NCBI RefSeq assembly: GCF_028372415.1
Contig: NC_092872.1
Coordinates: 517,762,224-517,826,223, forward strand
Reading direction: 5' to 3'
Length of the DNA: 64,000 bases
Source: Notamacropus eugenii
Lineage: Eukaryota > Chordata > Mammalia > Diprotodontia > Macropodidae
The notes under the pieces are model-generated. The model did not search any database. It saw nothing but the letters and a program-made list of their open reading frames with translations, and was not told where the DNA came from. Below, piece by piece: positions 21,591 to 32,869 of the stretch (position 1 is the stretch's first letter; the number at the start of each line of letters is the position of its first letter). A program made the position numbers and the translations under genes.

Positions 21591-21852
21591 TAAAATCTAA
21601 CATTTACCCTCACCAGGAGCTAGTGAGAGACCTATGATTTCATCAATTTGAAAGCAACATAGGGACTTTCAGGCCTTGGATGAAAGCAGATGACAACACA
21701 CAGATATTTTCTGCGACTGGACAAAAGACTCAGACATACCTTTGGGCCTATGTATAACATGCCCAGTCAGTTCAGAATCATTCCTTCCAGTAGCAGTCCC
21801 ACCAAGAAGTGACTGGAAAATCAAGTGGTGAAGGATTCCTGAGAGGGAATTG

Positions 21853-21855
<3 letters not shown>

Positions 21856-21910
<55 letters not shown>
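21856..21910. repeat. TC dinucleotide microsatellite
   Basis: About 27 perfect tc units followed by a cct-rich run. Confidence 0.97.
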
Positions 21911-21912
<2 letters not shown>

Positions 21913-22362
21913 TTCCTCTCCTCTCCTCCCTCACCCACCACTGACCAGGTGATGACCTTGTGAACTTTGAAAAGTCCAAAGAGCTGGAGTTGCATCAGCA
22001 TCAGTAGCAGTGTCAGTCAGAGCCAGCAGTTCAGTTCTCAGAGCACTAGTACCGATGGCAGCCTCAGCTTCAGAAAACAAGGAAAGGCAGCTTCAGAACC
22101 ACTCGCCCTTAGAGTCCAAAAAAGAGTGACACCAGTGAGAATTTCATGAGTCCTCTACAAAGCAGGAGGGGAAAGGGTTTCTAGTCCTTCAAGGTCTCAG
22201 AGACCTTGTGTGTGTTGAAAGGGGAAAATGCACACCTGGTTTTGGGGAAAATGTTTCTGTACCAAATGTTGTTGCTTTACCTTCTTAGTAAATGGAGAAT
22301 ATACTGGCATGGTCTTGTGAACAATACTCAAAAACCCAAACCCCTCAGGGTCACCCTGAGGA

Positions 22363-22462
22363 TAGTAGTAGTAGTTAGTAGTGATAGTAGTAGAAGTGGT
22401 GGTGGTGGTGGTGGTGGTAGTAGTAATAGCAGTAGTGGTAGTAGTAATAGTAGTAGTAGGCA
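22363..22462. repeat. AGT/GGT trinucleotide microsatellite
   Basis: Mixed agt, gat and ggt triplets for about 100 bp. It opens a Ser/Gly frame forward and a Thr frame in reverse, neither of which is a gene. Confidence 0.95.
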
Positions 22463-22574
22463 CCCTCTAGGGACCTAACTTATCAGTGACAGGAGGAACT
22501 GGGGAGGTTAGAGAAGACAGAGGAAGGGAATATATACTTGATTTTCTCATCACTTCTTATGAAGCAACATATTT

Positions 22575-22815
22575 AAGAGTGACTGATAAATAGTGGAAAG
22601 AATGTAAAACTTAACGTGCCTGAGAAGTGGGTTTGAATCTCAGCTCTGACTTCATATAGTACCTATGTCATTTTCAGCAAGTTATTTTATTTCTCTGGGC
22701 CTCAGTTTCCTCATCTGTAAAATGGGAATAATATTTATACTACCTACCTCACCAGGAAGTAGAGAAAAAAGATTTTTTGAACAACGTTAAGTGTTATATA
22801 AATATGAGCTGTTTG
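22575..22815 (+). mobile_element. MIR/Ther-type SINE, forward
   Basis: Carries 'gggtttgaatctcagctctg', 'ctctgggcctcagtttcctc' and the tail 'cctacctcaccaggaag...taaatatgagc'. Confidence 0.85.
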
Positions 22816-23564
22816 GGGGATGGAGTAAGAAAAATAAAAACCATATCTAGGAATATTGCACCTGGGGAAAGCAAGAGGGTAAGGATAGGCTAGGGAGAAA
22901 CTCACCTTGGGATCCCACTGTCCTTCACTTTCATTGTTCTCTAGGCGGCTTTTACTGAAGCCCTCCATGGCTGAGTAAAATCTCTCCAGGGGAGGGGGCA
23001 GCCCCTCCCTCAGGGAGTCTAATCTATTCCTCTTCTACTCTGTATAGACCAATCCCACTGCCACAGATCCTACCATCTCCGCTAGAAAAGGCATCATGGG
23101 CATCTCCCTTAACCAAAGAAGATGCAGCAGGCAGAACAGGAGGCAGGGATAGAAGGGACTAGGTAAGGGAGCAGAGACAGCTGTTTCTGATACAGGCCAA
23201 TGGTACAAGATGAGCATAGCTGGGAAGACAAATCCCTCATTTGTGCCCCAAGTCACCAGCTTCTCATCCCAGGGCTTTAGACTCTTTTGACCCTCCTCCA
23301 AGGTGCCATGGTAATTCCCTGTTGCTGAAGTGGCTTGGACAGTTCATTATGAATCTGTTCTTAAACTCTTCCCTTCCTCTGGCCTTGGCTGTTGAATGCT
23401 GAAAGGAACAGTCTCAGCAATAGAAGCCATTGCCTGGCCCAGAGATTGCTAAAACAAAGATTGTTTTCTTAAGATGCTAGTTTTTGCTTCTGTCCCACAC
23501 ATTTAATAGTCACTAGGGTTGTAAGCTTTGGAACAGAATCTTCAGATACATTACCTACCATGTA
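22816..23564. other. No feature recognised
   Basis: Reverse frames of 74 and 88 codons occur, without domains. Confidence 0.4.
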
Positions 23565-24285
23565 TATGTGAACAACTATTTCTTAAATTGTTTTTGAATT
23601 TTCAACCATTTATGTTTTCTCCTTCCTACCTCTCCCCTCCAGCATTGGGATAAAGAGGAAAGAAAAACAACATGTTTGTAACAAATGACAATAGTCAAGG
23701 AAAACAAATTTCCACATTGGCTACATCCAAAAATGTTTGCCTCATTCTGTGTATTATTAGTCTATCATCTTTCTGTCAAGAAGCAGGTAGCTCTCCTCCT
23801 CCTTGGTCTTCTAGAATAATGACTGATCACTGAATTGATCTGAGTTCTTAATCCTTTCAAAATTGTTCATTTTTACAATGTTGATGTTCTTATATAAGTT
23901 GTTCTACTATCGTTCACTTCACTCTACGTCAGTTCATACAAGTCTTTCCAGGCTTTTCTGAAACTGTCTCTTTAATCAGTTGTTACAGTAACATAGAATT
24001 CCATTATTTTTGTGTGCCATAATTTGTTTGGTCAGTCTTGAAGTGAGAGGAAAACTCACCCTACCTTAGTTTCCAGTACTTAACCACTACAAAGAAAACC
24101 GCTGCTATAACTATTTTGTACATACAGGCCATTTTCCTATTCCTCTGATCTCTTTGGAGTATAAGCATAATCATGGTATCCTTGAGTCAAAGGATGTGCA
24201 CAGTTCAGAAACTTTGTAGGCATAGTTCCAAATTGCTTTCCAGAATAGCTGGACTAATCTATGGTTCCACTAAGTGAATTTTTAG
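23565..24285 (-). mobile_element. L1 ORF2 end and 3' region, reverse
   Basis: Matches, in reverse, the late ORF2 region ('agttcatacaagtctttcca', 'catagaattccattattttt', 'agttccaaattgctttccag'). A SINE (24286-24525) sits at its end. Confidence 0.8.
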
Positions 24286-24525
24286 AGCAGCTATGTGGTG
24301 CAGTGGATAGAGTGCCAGATCTGGAGTCAGGAAGACTCATCTTCCTGAATTCAAATCTGGCCTCAGACATTTACTAGTTGTATGACCCTGGGCAAGTCAC
24401 TTAACCCTGTTTGCCTCAGTTTCTTCATCTGTAAAGTGAGCTGGAGAAGGAAATAGTAAACCACCTTAGTATCTTTGCCAAGAAAACTCTAAATGATGTC
24501 ATAAAGAGTTGGACACAATTGAACA
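24286..24525 (+). mobile_element. Marsupial SINE, full length, forward
   Basis: Reference-quality copy: 'gcagctatgtggtgcagtgg', 'gaccctgggcaagtcactta', 'aaagtgagctggagaaggaa', 'agagttggacacaattgaac'. Confidence 0.92.
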
Positions 24526-24539
24526 AGAGTTCAATTCAG

Positions 24540-24905
24540 TTGGATGACTTAGCTCTTCTTAGCAATATAATGATCCAAGGCAATTCCAAAAGACTAATGA
24601 CAGAAAATGTTATCCACATCCAGAGAAAGAGCTGTGGAGTCTGAATGCAGACTGAAGCATATTATTTTCACTAATTTTAGTTTCTTGTTTTTCATGGGCT
24701 TCTTTTGTTCTGTTTCTTCTTTCACAACGTGACTAATGTGGAAATATATGTAACATGATTGTACATGTATAACCTATATCAGATTGCTTGCTGTCTTGAA
24801 GAGGAGAAATGGGAGAGAGAAAGGAAAATTTGGAACTCAAAATCTTATTTTAAAAAAGAATGTTGAAAACTATATTTAAATGTAATTGGAAGAAAAATAC
24901 TAAAA
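24540..24905 (+). mobile_element. L1 3' end, forward
   Basis: Begins with 'gatgacttagctcttcttag', passes 'atccacatccagagaaagag' and ends 'ggaactcaaaatcttatttt', 'gttgaaaactatatttaaat'. Confidence 0.9.
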
Positions 24906-25086
24906 AAGTTTCTATGGAGACAGATAAGCTCAAGACACAAACTCAGAAGGACAATGACTTGAAAACATCTATAAGCAAAGCCTCAAAAGGAAAAAAAACA
25001 GATTGACACAAGCTCAACAAGAATTCCTAGAAAAAGAATTAACAGCTTGATAAAAGAGGTACAAAACCTCAATGAAGAAAATCATT
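24906..25086 (+). mobile_element. L1 ORF1 N-terminal coiled-coil piece, left half of an interrupted copy
   Basis: Encodes the Lys/Glu-rich start of L1 ORF1. It is split by the full-length HAL1 at 25087 and resumes at 27677. The last 12 bases, 'aagaaaatcatt' (25075-25086), are the target-site duplication. Confidence 0.75.
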
Positions 25087-27664
25087 GGGAGAGCAGCCCA
25101 GCATGGGCCACACAATGTAGCAGGGACAGGACCAGAGCAGGCCTCTGGGGGCAGAATCTCAGGTAGCAGCTGTGGTTCTCAGATTGCTCAACCCACAAAC
25201 GCCAAAGACAGCTTCAAATGTCAGTGAGAAAGCTCTTTCACCTGGGTGAGAAGGGAACACTGTCTGGATGTGACAACAGCAGCCACTCTATTTTTGGAGC
25301 CCTCGTCTTAATTGAGGAAATTGAGGTGCTGATCTGAGTCTCAGCCCTGAGTGGCAGCTCTGGGGTGAGAAGGATCACTGGCTGGTATGGTGGAGCTGGA
25401 GGCAGTTGTGGAGAGGGAACCCTACTCACAGATCCTGGGCAGAAGAGTGCTTGTGGTTGCTCCCAGACCAGAGTGTAGGCAAGGAGAGGAGTAAACTCCT
25501 TTCCCTTGATTGTGCTACCTTGAAGGAATGGAGAATTTACAAGTCCCTAGAGTATACCCTCCTCTTGACAAAGGACTCAAAATTCAAATAACTGGCTGGG
25601 AAAATGCCCAAAAAAGGGGGAAAAAGTAAGACTATAGAAGGCTACTTTTTTGGTGAACAGGTATTTTCTTCCATCCTTTCGGATAAGGAAGAACAATGCA
25701 TATCATCAGAGGAAGACCTAAAAGTCAAGACTTCTGCATCCAAAACTTCCAAAATAAATATGCAATGATCTCAGGCCATGGAAGAGCTCAAAAGGTAAGA
25801 GAGGTGGAGGAAAAATTGGGAAGAGAAATGAGAGAGATGCAAGAAAATCATGAAAAGTAAGTCAACAGCTTGCTAAAGGAGACCCAAAAATATGCTGAAG
25901 AAAATAACACCTTTAAAAATAGGCTAACTCAATTGGCAAAAGAGGTCCAAAAAAATCAATGAGGAGAAGAATGCTTTAAAAAGCAGAATTAGCCAAATGG
26001 AAAAGGAGGTCCAAAAGCTCACTGAAGAAAATAGTTCTTTAAAAATTAGAATGGAACAGATGGAAGCTAATGACTTTATGAGAAACCAAAAAATCACAAA
26101 ACAAAACCAAAAGAATGAAAAAATAGAAGATAATGTGAAATATCTCATTGGAAAAACAACTGACCTGGAAAATAGATTCAAGAGAAACAATTTAAAAACT
26201 ATGGGACTACCTGAAAGACATGATCAAAAAAAGAACCTAGACATCATCTTTCATTAAATTATCAAGGAAAATTGCCCTGATATTCTAGAACCAGAGGGCA
26301 AAATAAATATTGAAAGAATCCACAGATCACCTCCTGAAAAAGACCCAAAAAGAAAAACTCCTAGGAATATTGTAGCCAAATTCCAGAGTTGCCAAGTCAA
26401 GGAGAAAATATTGCAAGCAGTTAGAAAGAAAGAATTCGAGTATTGTGGCAATACAATCAGGATAACACAAGACCTAGCAGTTTCTACATTAAGGTATCAA
26501 AGGAAGTCAAAGGAACTAGGATTAAAACTAAGAATCACCTACCCAGCAAAACTGAGCATAATATTTCAGAGGAAAAAATGGTCATTCAATGAAATAGAGG
26601 ACTTTCAAGCATTCTTGATGAAAAGACCAGAGCTGAATAGAAAATTTGACTTTCAAACATGAGTCAAGAGAAGCATGATAAGGTAAATAGTAAAGAGAAA
26701 TCATAAGGGACTTATTAAAGTTGAACTATTTACATTTCTACATGGAAAGATAATATTTGTAACTCTTGTAACTTCCCTCAGTATTTGGGTAGCTGGAGGA
26801 ATTATACACATATATATAGGCAAAGAGCACAAGGTGAGTTGAATAGGAAGGGATGATATCTAAAAAAATAAAATTAAGGGATAAGAGAGGAATATATTGG
26901 GAGGAGAAAGGGAGAAATGGAATGGAGCAAATTATCTCTCATAAAAGAGACAAGAAAAAGTTTTTTCAATGGAAGGGAAAAGGGGGGAGGTGACAGGGAA
27001 AAAGCAAATCTTACTCTCATCACATTTGGCTTAAGGAGAGAATAACATGCACAGTCAATTTGGTATGAAAATCTATCTTACATTACAGGAAAGTAGGGGA
27101 GAAGGGAATAAGTGGAATGGGGGGATGATAGAAGGGAGGAAAAATGGGAGGAGGGAGTAATTAGAAGTACACACTTTTGGGGAGGAACAAGGTCAAAAGA
27201 GAGAATAAAATAAATGGGGGGCAGGACAGAATGGAGGGAAATATAGTTAGTCTTACACAATATGACTATTATGGAAGTCTTTTGCAAAACTACACATATA
27301 TAGCCTATTTTGAATTGCTTGCCTTCTCAGTGGGGTTAGGTGGGGAGGGAGGAAGGGAGAGAAGTTGGAACTGAAAGTTTTAGGAACAAATATTGAGAAT
27401 TGTTTTTGCATGCAACTGGAAAATAAGGAGTATAGAAATCTATCTTGCTCTACAAGAAAAGAGAGAAGATGGGGATCAGGGAAGGGAGGGATGTAAGAAG
27501 GGAGGGCAGATTGGGGAAAGGGGTAATCAGAATGCATGACATTTTGGGGTGGGGGAGGGGAGAGATGGGGAGAAAATTTGAAACTCAAAATTTTGTGTAA
27601 ATGAATATTGAAAACTAAAAATAAAAAAACATTAAAAAATAAATAACTAAATAAAATGCTAAGA
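25087..27664 (+). mobile_element. Full-length HAL1 (half-L1): 5' UTR, ORF1, no ORF2, doubled 3' tail
   Basis: A non-autonomous L1 relative. Order seen: G/C-richer 5' UTR (25087-25603), ORF1 (25604-26662), purine-rich spacer A (26680-27240), L1-type tail 1 (27241-27427, 'cacaatatgac', 'ggaactgaaagttttagg'), purine-rich spacer B (27428-27560, a diverged copy of the end of spacer A starting 'tatagaaatctatctt'), and tail 2 (27561-27640, 'gaaactcaaaattttgtg', 'attgaaaactaaaaataaa'). No endonuclease or reverse transcriptase sequence lies between spacer and tail. A perfect 12-bp target-site duplication 'aagaaaatcatt' brackets it (25075-25086 and 27665-27676), so it inserted as one unit into an older L1 ORF1 with its 5' end intact. 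It needed another L1's ORF2 protein to move. Confidence 0.85.
25604..26662 (+). pseudogene. HAL1 ORF1 (L1 ORF1p-like RNA-binding protein), interrupted
   Basis: L1 ORF1 proteins form trimers through a coiled coil and bind element RNA. The start 'MPKKGGKSK' at 25604 is basic, as in other L1 ORF1s. A heptad-rich coiled coil follows (25997-26180: 'MEKEVQKLTEENSSLKIRM', 'QNQKNEKIEDN'). Then come the RRM-like part ('NLKTMGLPERHDQKKNLD') and the C-terminal domain (26411-26662: 'RKKEFEYCGNTIRITQDL', 'LRITYPAKLSIIF'), ending at TGA 26660-26662. Start and end are in one frame with about 352 codons, but at least two stops interrupt it (after codon 54, and just after 26254), so no full protein can be made. 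Confidence 0.8.
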
Positions 27665-27676
27665 AAGAAAATCATT

Positions 27677-27840
27677 ATAATTATTATTATTTATCATAAT
27701 TATTTTAAAAATAATTGGTCAAGTGGAAGGTAATGACTCCATAATAAAACATGAAGAAACAATTAAAGTAAATAGACTGAAAAAATAGAAGAAAATGCAA
27801 ACTATCTTATTGGAAAAACAAATAACCTGGACCTAGGGTT
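27677..27840 (+). mobile_element. L1 ORF1 piece, right half of the copy split by HAL1
   Basis: After a short AT-rich stretch the L1 ORF1 sequence resumes ('caagtggaaggtaatgactc', 'aatgcaaactatcttattgg') in register with the left half ending at 25086. Confidence 0.7.
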
Positions 27841-27897
27841 ATGCTGACCAGAAACCAAATCAGATCCAAAAATAAATTCAAGGAGTTTTCTCACAAT

Positions 27898-28299
27898 TGT
27901 ACTTCTCAAGTAATATATATGTCTTATCTGAAAATTGACTGTACTACTGATCAATCCGTTATTGTTCACCTTTTCCTTTGAATATTCACAGACACTTTGG
28001 GGAGTGAGACATGTCCTTTTCTGACTTCAGGGAATTGTACCTGTTCAATCTCTTTCTCCCAACTTGGAAAGTCCCTAATCTTTCATCCAATTAGAAATCA
28101 GATTACCTAATGTTGTATTGTTTTCTTTTAACTTATTGGTCTTATTTAATTGTTTTTAATGTATAAAAGAGTCTCCCCCTATATTGAGGAGGTCCAGTAT
28201 CACTTTGTCAGGCAACTGGCACGCATTGCTTAATAAATTGATATGCTCAGAAGATGGAACCTTTGTTTTCCTCAGTCATTTCATCTTTTACCTGCCACA
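27898..28299 (+). mobile_element. Probable solo LTR of an endogenous retrovirus
   Basis: About 400 bp starting tgtactt and ending tgccaca (TG...CA). It holds a TATA-like 'gtataaaaga' (28161-28170) and a polyadenylation signal aataaa (28232-28237) in the right order and spacing for U3-R-U5. No second LTR or internal region is present. The family was not identified and no clear target-site duplication was seen. A decayed L1 piece lies to its left and a GTG repeat to its right. Confidence 0.55.
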
Positions 28300-28327
28300 G
28301 TGGTGGTGGTGGTGGTGGTGGTGGTGA
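28300..28327. repeat. GTG trinucleotide microsatellite
   Basis: About nine perfect gtg units. Confidence 0.95.
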
Positions 28328-28784
28328 AGGAATATGTTCTAGGAGGCTGGAAATCCTGTTGGAAAAGAAGGTAAAAAGGAACTAAGAATACCAGATATTA
28401 TTAAATGCATTGAAATTTTGAAGGCTCTTGTCTTAAATAAATGTTTCCTGTGAGAAACTGGCTCACATTTAGTAAAACAATAGGTTATGCAGCCAACAAG
28501 TCACTCTCCTCTGCTAATGTAAATTCTGCCTCAGGATCTTTTAGCTTCTAGGAAATATTGTCTGGACCCTAAGAAATGAACCTATTTCCTTTAACCTCAA
28601 ATTCATTTTTCAGCCAATCCCTCTGGTTCCGCTAAAGAGCATTTGTCTTTGCTCATCTCTTTGCGTAGTTCACAGCTTCACTGCTGCCTTTCTCCTCATC
28701 CTTGGCAAAAAAAAAAAAAATCAATGCCTAATTAATTTCTTCCAATTCTTTCCAGAGAAGTCTCAAGAACTACTAAAATGCTGG
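28328..28784. other. No feature recognised
   Basis: Includes a 14-A run near 28710. No exon seen. Confidence 0.4.
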
Positions 28785-28995
28785 AGCTGGAAGGAGTCTA
28801 AAATCATAGAATGTCAAAGCATAAGAGAACTTAGAAAATGGAATGTGAGAGCAGAGAGACCTTAGACCCCAAAAATGCCAGAATTGGAAAGGACCTTTCA
28901 AAATAGTGCCTACCACAGTTCCTTGAATATAGTAGTCATTTAATCAACATTTGCCAAATTTAATCAAATTGAATGTTAGAGCTGGATGGAGTATT
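28785..28995 (-). repeat. MIR-derived tandem unit array (reverse orientation)
   Basis: About four or five degenerate units of the form 'tagaatgtcaaagcataaga...acttag' with a period of about 35 bp. See also 36070-36325. Confidence 0.6.
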
Positions 28996-29039
28996 AGAAT
29001 ATGAAATGCAAGAATTTTTTTAAAAATCTTAGACGTCAC

Positions 29040-29360
29040 AAATCATAGATATAAAACTGTAGGAGACTGAAGTGGCCATCTAGTACAACTCCCATCCCAT
29101 TTTTACAGATGAGACAATTGAGGCCCAAGTAGGTTAAGTGAATAACTTGCCCAAGTTCCCAAAGGTAGTGTCAGAGGTGAAATTTGAACCCATGTCTTCT
29201 GACTGCAGATCTAGCGTTCCTTCTTTGATACCACGTAGCCTCTCTCCTGTCCATCCAAAACATCCCTCTCACCTTCCAGTGAAAGAACCTGAGCCCCAGA
29301 GAAGAAGAGTGACTTTCCTAAGATCACACCACAACTGTCAGAACCAGTGAATTAAACCCA
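29040..29360 (-). mobile_element. Two MIR-type SINEs, reverse
   Basis: 29040-29215 ('tttttacagatgagacaatt', 'gaacccatgtcttctgactg') and a shorter one at 29275-29350 ('aagatcacaccacaactgtc'). Confidence 0.75.
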
Positions 29361-29394
29361 AAACTTGTGACCTCCCTTCCTCTTCCCTTCAAGT

Positions 29395-29500
29395 CTAGGT
29401 GGCCCAGTGTATAGAGAGCCCTGTGCCTCAAGTCAGGAAAACCTGAGTTCAACTGGCTTCAAACACTTAGCAGCTACAAGACCCTAGGAAAGTCGCTTCA
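29395..29500 (+). mobile_element. SINE fragment, forward
   Basis: Head 'taggtggcccagtgtataga' and 'agtcaggaaaacctgagttc', stopping after 'ccctaggaaagtcgcttca'. Confidence 0.75.
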
Positions 29501-29689
29501 TTTTCATCACTGTTTTCAGAAACTCCCCTTGAAAGATCACATTAGCTCTTGGACTCCTCCCTCTCTCTGATTGGAAAGGACAGGGGGAGGACACTGGCAT
29601 TTTAGATCCTCTATTCAAGGAAGAAGCCCAGGAAGTCATACCATCAATTCCCACCTCCTTCTCTCCCACTACTCCACCCTTCTCAGTTT

Positions 29690-29812
29690 CTTTTAATATT
29701 AGATTGTGTGCTCCTTGAGGGCAGGTACTATCTTTTGTCTTGCTTTTATCCCCAGCACTTAGCACTGTGCCTGGAACCTAGTGGGTGCTTAATAAAAGCT
29801 TGTTTTCTTTCT
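29690..29812 (+). mobile_element. L2 LINE 3' terminus, forward
   Basis: Typical last 120 bp of L2: 'tgtgctccttgagggcaggt', 'ccagcacttagcactgtgcc', 'gtgggtgcttaataaa'. Confidence 0.85.
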
Positions 29813-29814
29813 TC

Positions 29815-30812
29815 TCTTCTATTCTACTATTACCACCACAGTCTAAAATCACTTGCTAAAGGTTTCTAAGACCTGGTCAACCATGCAAATTCCCTGACCT
29901 GGTGAAAACCCCATAGTGACAAAATTTAGCTTAAAAGAAACCAAAAGCCAAGTCCTTTCTGCAAAATCAGAATGACTCCTAAATTTATGTCAGATTTTCC
30001 TGAGATTCTTGGGAAAGGAGGGGAAGGGTGGAAATGAATTTCCTTTGTGAGACAATAAAGAATGTTCTCCCTACCCTCCGGGAATACAAAACTCTATTTC
30101 CAATTTATATCTACATTCCTAAGTTTGTTCTGAAACAAATGACTCTCCATGAAGATAATGCAGTCATTAATCCTGTCAGAGATGGGTTTGTCACAGCCAG
30201 CTTCCCATCTGGATAATTAAAGCAGCTGGCAATTCCCTATTAGAGTCGCCACTGTCTGGAAACAAACAGAGCCCTGAGACTCCCATATACCAATGATGGA
30301 GTTCTGAGGTAAGGATCCGATATGAGGTGACTTGAGGACATCACTGGGCAGGTTTTCAAGGGTCCTGGAAAGGCAGGGGAGAGGATTTCGGTTATTGATT
30401 GCTCCATCGTCTCCCCTCTAAACAATATCCTCCTTGACACTTAAAGCTATGCATAGATTTTTTTTTAATAATAATAAGTGTGTCTTCTTGTGTGTTTGCA
30501 ATTTGTACTTGCCCCGTCTCCACCTCATTGGCCTCCTTAAAGGCAGTGTTTGTATTCTCAACTTTCCTACTAATTCTTCATAGTCTACTTTAGGATCTGT
30601 GTAGGGCTGTCCCTAAGAGTCCCAGCAAATCATGTTGTGGGTTCCTTTCCCCTCTTCCCCTTCTCCTCCCCTGCCCCATTATGATCAATATGATATCTGG
30701 CTAAAATGATTTCACATCCAAAAGCAGTTTAGGAAAAGGCAGGATTGAAGAGTTTATGAAAAGATACAAGCCGATGCTTTTCCTATTTCTCAGAGAAGGG
30801 GGTAATGATTTG
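29815..30812. other. No gene seen; possible conserved non-coding block near 30110-30240
   Basis: Mostly unrecognised. The part around 30110-30240 is balanced in composition and rich in homeodomain-type cores ('cagtcattaatcctgtc', 'ggataattaaagcagctgg'), with no repeat signature. That is compatible with, but does not prove, an enhancer. Confidence 0.3.
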
Positions 30813-30814
30813 AA

Positions 30815-31000
30815 TTACAGACTATCGGAGCTAGGAGGGGCCTTAGAACACAGAATGCCAAAGCCAAAAGGGCCTCCACCATTTTACTAAGAAAACTGAG
30901 ACTCAACCAAGTAAAACAACTTTTCCAAGGGCACACAGAAAGTTAGTGGAGAGTCGGAAAAAAACTAGGTCTCATGACCACTGAGTGGTCCAATCCTCTT
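30815..31000 (-). mobile_element. MIR-type SINE, reverse
   Basis: Carries 'accattttactaagaaaact' and 'ttttccaagggcacacagaa'. Confidence 0.7.
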
Positions 31001-31450
31001 TTTACTGGGAATCAACTGTACGCATGTGAGTCCCTCATCTTTTTTCTTATCCACCAGAAAAACCTTCCTGAGTCCCTTGCCTACCACCAAAGTGCTGCTT
31101 CACTCCAAAGACAACCCAAATCATAGGGCCCTAAGGGTCAAATTCTGTTTTCCGGCACCCACTCTCTGGAAGCCCATCTTGATTTTCCTTCTTTAATTCT
31201 CTATCTAATCTATCCACCACCTACATCTCGCCCACAACAATAAACCTCTGTAAGATCAAGACTCCCAAAGCTAAGGTCCTCAGAACACAGAATAGTGAAT
31301 ATTGAATGTTAATATGAGAAGGGGCCCTTAAGACTTAGAAGCTGCCTGCTCTACACACTGGAGTAGAGGGAACTCCCAATCAAGAAACTCCTTCTGCCCA
31401 TTGAAATCACCTGCTGCTCTGCAATTCATTTGCACAGAAAGTTTCCTAAA
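31001..31450. other. No feature recognised
   Basis: No exon or clear repeat beyond a MIR-like scrap near 31260-31330. Confidence 0.4.
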
Positions 31451-31454
31451 GCAA

Positions 31455-31580
31455 CAAGAAATTGTGACTTGCCCAAGGTCACACAGCCAGTATGTATCAG
31501 AGGCAAGAATTGAACCCAGGTCTTCCTGACTCCAAGGCCAAACTATCTATTACTCCAAGCGACCATCTAGCTCTGCATAT
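31455..31580 (-). mobile_element. SINE fragment, reverse
   Basis: 'gtgacttgcccaaggtcaca' and 'gaacccaggtcttcctgact' mark the reverse SINE core. Confidence 0.8.
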
Positions 31581-31799
31581 ACTGGGAGCTTAAAATATAA
31601 TGTTGACTGACTAGGTTAGATGTTAAGAAGCAGAGGATGAGAGGCATTCTTGTTGCCCCTAGCAGGCAGAGCTGGGGTAGTGGGTAAAAGTTATGATGCA
31701 CATATTTTGGCTCATTATCACAAGGAATGTCTAAGAAACAAGACTGTCCAGCAATGGAATAGGAAGTGTAATCATTTCCTTCTCACTGGATGAAACAAG

Positions 31800-32010
31800 T
31801 AGGTGGCAAAGTAAATAAGGCATTGGATTTAGAGTTAGGAAGACCAAAGTGAAATGTGTAACTCTGGGCACTTAGCCCCTCTCAGCCTCTGTTTCCTCAT
31901 CTATAAAATGGGGGTGATTATAGCACCTACATCCCAAGGTTCTTGTGAAAATCAAGTGAGACAACTTGTATAAAGCACTAGAAAATCGTAAATGCTAGCT
32001 TATGATTATC
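31800..32010 (+). mobile_element. MIR/Ther-type SINE, forward
   Basis: 'taggtggcaaagtaaataag', 'gcctctgtttcctcatctat' and 'gtataaagcactagaaaatc'. Confidence 0.8.
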
Positions 32011-32575
32011 TATCATTTATTAAGTAGCACAAAGACCTGTGAAGGGTGTTGTTGTAGGAGGAGATTAATACACTATGGGAAAGGGGTATGGAGAGTTGGA
32101 CTAGTTGTTCTTTAAGATCCCCTCTAACTAATTTAATGACCCCATCCCTCTCTCTCCATTTCTTTCCCTTGCCACCTCCATCCCCCACAACCATTTCTTC
32201 AATTTCAAGGACTGTGTTCAATCTTTGCTTTAAGTGAGGTCTGAGGCTGGCCTTCTCTCTGATCAGGTTTTCATTACCAAACATTAATAATGAATGTGAA
32301 AATGATTAACCAAGTAACTGGAGCTTAGAATTATTGGACATGCTTTTCTGTCCATCCACAGAACTAACTAATGGCCAGACCAGGGATCTGGCAGTCAGGA
32401 CTCCTGGGTCCAATTCTCTGCTTTGCCTTTTATCCATCTGACATGGAGCCAGTTGCTTCCCTTCCCTGTGCCTCAATTTTCTCCTTAGGTTAAGTCAGGA
32501 CAAGTCAAAGTTTCTGGTAGAGCATCATTTGCAGTTCTGATAGACAAAATCTAGCAGAACTGAGATAACACATTT
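32011..32575. other. No gene seen; MIR scrap
   Basis: Contains a MIR-like forward scrap at 32370-32490 ('caggactcctgggtccaatt', 'tgtgcctcaattttctcctt'). The remainder was not recognised. Confidence 0.4.
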
Positions 32576-32577
32576 TA

Positions 32578-32865
32578 AAATGCCAAGTGAGATTGAAGCA
32601 TACTATTTTTATTTTTTTTGGTTTTTCTTTCATAGTTTTTTCCTTTTGTTCTGTTTCTTCTTTCACAATATGACTAATGTAGAAATGTGTTTTACATGAT
32701 TGCACATGTATAACCTATATCAGATTGCTTGCCATCTTGCGGGGGAGGGTGTAGGAAAGAAGGGAGAAAAATTTGGAACTCAAAATCTTTCAAAAACTGA
32801 ATGTTGAAAATTTTCTTTACATGTAATTAGGAAAAAATTAAATACTATTAAAAAAAAGAAAAATG
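32578..32865 (+). mobile_element. L1 3' end, forward
   Basis: 'gattgaagcatactattttt', 'acaatatgactaatgtagaa', 'tgtataacctatatcagatt', 'ggaactcaaaatctttcaaa'. Confidence 0.9.
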
Positions 32866-32869
32866 CAGC

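Noticed and set aside
22197-22478. Thr-rich reverse and Ser/Gly-rich forward frames
   Set aside because: Come from the AGT/GGT trinucleotide repeat.
27253-27675. Reverse 140-codon Phe/Ser/Pro-rich frame
   Set aside because: Antisense of the purine-rich spacer and tails of the HAL1 element.
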